DNA of 6,770 nucleotides from Planctomycetota bacterium (lineage in GTDB: Bacteria > Planctomycetota > Phycisphaerae > WQYP01): positions 1-6,770 of the forward strand of contig JAJXZA010000139.1 of the NCBI GenBank assembly GCA_021780285.1, given 5' to 3'. The position numbers and the translations under genes were made by a program. The notes under the pieces are model-generated. The model ran no database searches. It had not been told where the DNA came from and saw nothing but the letters and a program-made list of their open reading frames with translations. Every line of letters begins with the position of its first letter. The stretch's first letter is position 1. Shown piece after piece: positions 6,320-6,770 of the stretch.

Positions 6320-6501
6320 ACTGCTGTCCGGTCAATGACATGGGCAAAAGCAATTTCATGCCCGTGGAATAAGGGTTTTGTGCACCTATGAGAGGGTACA
6401 CGATTTGAAAATCTTCGCTTGGGAAAATCCCTGCATTTATTGGCAAATGAGCGATTTTCCAATGCCAAATCGGCGTTCACCGGACAGTAGTGATTGTATA
6501 T
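6310..6501. repeat. 9-bp target-site duplication flanking the second MITE
   Basis: ATTGTATAT is found exactly at 6310-6318 and 6493-6501, directly abutting the inverted repeats. The local DNA is AT-rich, but the register agrees precisely with the ends of the element. Confidence 0.85.
6319..6492. mobile_element. 174-bp MITE with CACTRCTGTCCGGT ends
   Basis: Inverted repeats of 14 bp with one mismatch, CACTGCTGTCCGGT (6319-6332) and the complement of CACTACTGTCCGGT (6479-6492), bound a 174-bp segment without a supportable gene. The ends differ from those of the first MITE, so a different transposase family is needed. They resemble ends I associate with IS4-type elements, but this is from memory. 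On the minus strand a short frame reading GHEIAFAHVID lies next to the left repeat and could be a remnant of a transposase N-terminus, which would make this an internally deleted element. It sits between the PEP-CTERM gene and vapB, 28 nt before the vapB start. Confidence 0.85.
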
Positions 6502-6520
6502 ATTAAGGTAAGGTGACTTT

Positions 6521-6644
6521 ATGTTGCAGGCGAAAGCCAAGGTATTTTGGAGCGGCCCCAGTCAGGCGGTACGCCTCCCTAAAGCGTTCAGGCTGATGGC
6601 AAAAGAGGTTACCATCAAGAAGTTCGGCCACGCCCTGATTTTGG
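6521..6644 (+). pseudogene. vapB: VapB-type antitoxin, truncated by an IS66 element
   Basis: The 41 residues encoded before the insertion match the start of VapB antitoxins of the AbrB/MazE-like swapped-hairpin class: MLQAKAKVFWSGPSQAVRLP, then KAFRL, then EVTIKKFGHALIL. The SQAVRLPKxFR core is diagnostic. In intact proteins this N-terminal domain binds the operator as a dimer, while the C-terminal tail (missing here) wraps the PIN-domain VapC RNase. Translation would continue six codons into the IS (GSRSRA) and stop at 6662-6664. The start has AAGGTGA upstream. The usual vapC partner would lie beyond the IS and outside the window. The short length and the IS boundary make loss of antitoxin function likely. 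Confidence 0.85.
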
Positions 6645-6770
6645 GTAGCCGTTCACGGGCCTGAGGGAAGTAGTGAAGGTACGGGCCGTCCGGCGAAGTG
6701 GTTGTTGACCGTCTGATACAGGAATTCAAAGACGCTGCGTTGTTGCTGCGTGCAGGTGGCGATGGCCGTC
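6645..6770 (-). mobile_element. IS66-family insertion sequence, tnpC-side end (continues past the edge)
   Basis: The terminal repeat starts at 6645 with GTAGCCGTTCACGGGCC. This is one mismatch from the 17-bp end of the first MITE; the first bases are GTAG rather than the usual GTAA. It interrupts vapB. The 8 bp before it, GATTTTGG (6637-6644), would be one copy of the target duplication; the other lies outside the window. The transposase C-terminus is encoded inward on the minus strand. Confidence 0.88.
6653..6770 (-). CDS. tnpC: IS66-family transposase (TnpC), C-terminal 38 residues
   Basis: Reading from the right edge on the minus strand gives TAIATCTQQQRSVFEFLYQT followed by VNNHFAGRPVPSLLPSGP and a stop at 6655-6653. 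This matches the conserved C-terminal segment of IS66 transposases, whose typical form is TCRQQGRSVFEFL...AxxxHFxGRPAPSLLP. The stop codon lies inside the terminal inverted repeat, as is common in this family. The DDE catalytic domain and the accessory tnpA and tnpB genes would be to the right, outside the window, so I cannot say whether the element is complete. Confidence 0.88.
   Translation of the reverse strand, partial: TAIATCTQQQRSVFEFLYQTVNNHFAGRPVPSLLPSGP

Noticed and set aside
6232..6540. 102-codon minus-strand frame across the second MITE
   Set aside because: It spans both ends of the element and its target duplications, so it cannot be an ancestral gene; only the short GHEIAFAHVID stretch may be a transposase remnant.

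Overview
The window looks like a chromosomal stretch of a moderately GC-rich Gram-negative bacterium, most likely from the Planctomycetota or the wider PVC group. This is an inference from two points: a PEP-CTERM sorting tail of the VPEP-helix-RRR type, and a CdsA signature reading PGFGG...DLID. No rRNA, tRNA or CRISPR array was seen.

Left part, minus strand (1-2332). The order of transcription is arfB (stalled-ribosome rescue hydrolase), then cdsA (CDP-diacylglycerol synthase), then the first 101 codons of an unrecognised exported protein that runs off the left edge. arfB appears to be transcribed leaderless. The exported protein has a perfect-consensus sigma70-type promoter (TTGACA-16-TATAAT) and a structured leader of about 195 nt.

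Middle, plus strand (2333-4525). gmd and fcl lie 26 nt apart and form the two-step GDP-mannose to GDP-L-fucose pathway, with all expected active-site residues. A 415-bp gap follows, holding a second strong promoter and a hairpin-rich leader of about 200 nt.

Right part, plus strand (4941-6770). A secreted PEP-CTERM protein with two tandem NPSFE-containing modules is broken by a 152-bp MITE. The MITE has 15-bp perfect terminal inverted repeats and an exact 8-bp target duplication; removing it with one duplication copy restores a continuous 385-codon frame. Beyond that gene lies a second, unrelated MITE of 174 bp (14-bp ends, exact 9-bp target duplication), just upstream of a vapB-type antitoxin gene. 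That vapB is cut after 41 codons by an IS66-family element. The visible end of the element carries the C-terminus of its transposase, and its terminal repeat is nearly identical to that of the first MITE.

Functionally, the gmd-fcl pair supplies activated fucose for surface or extracellular polysaccharide. A PEP-CTERM protein next to such genes fits the known association of exosortase-sorted proteins with exopolysaccharide, but this copy is now inactivated. The most notable feature is the burst of transposition at 5.1-6.77 kb: three insertions with readable target duplications or ends, including a non-autonomous element beside a plausible autonomous relative.
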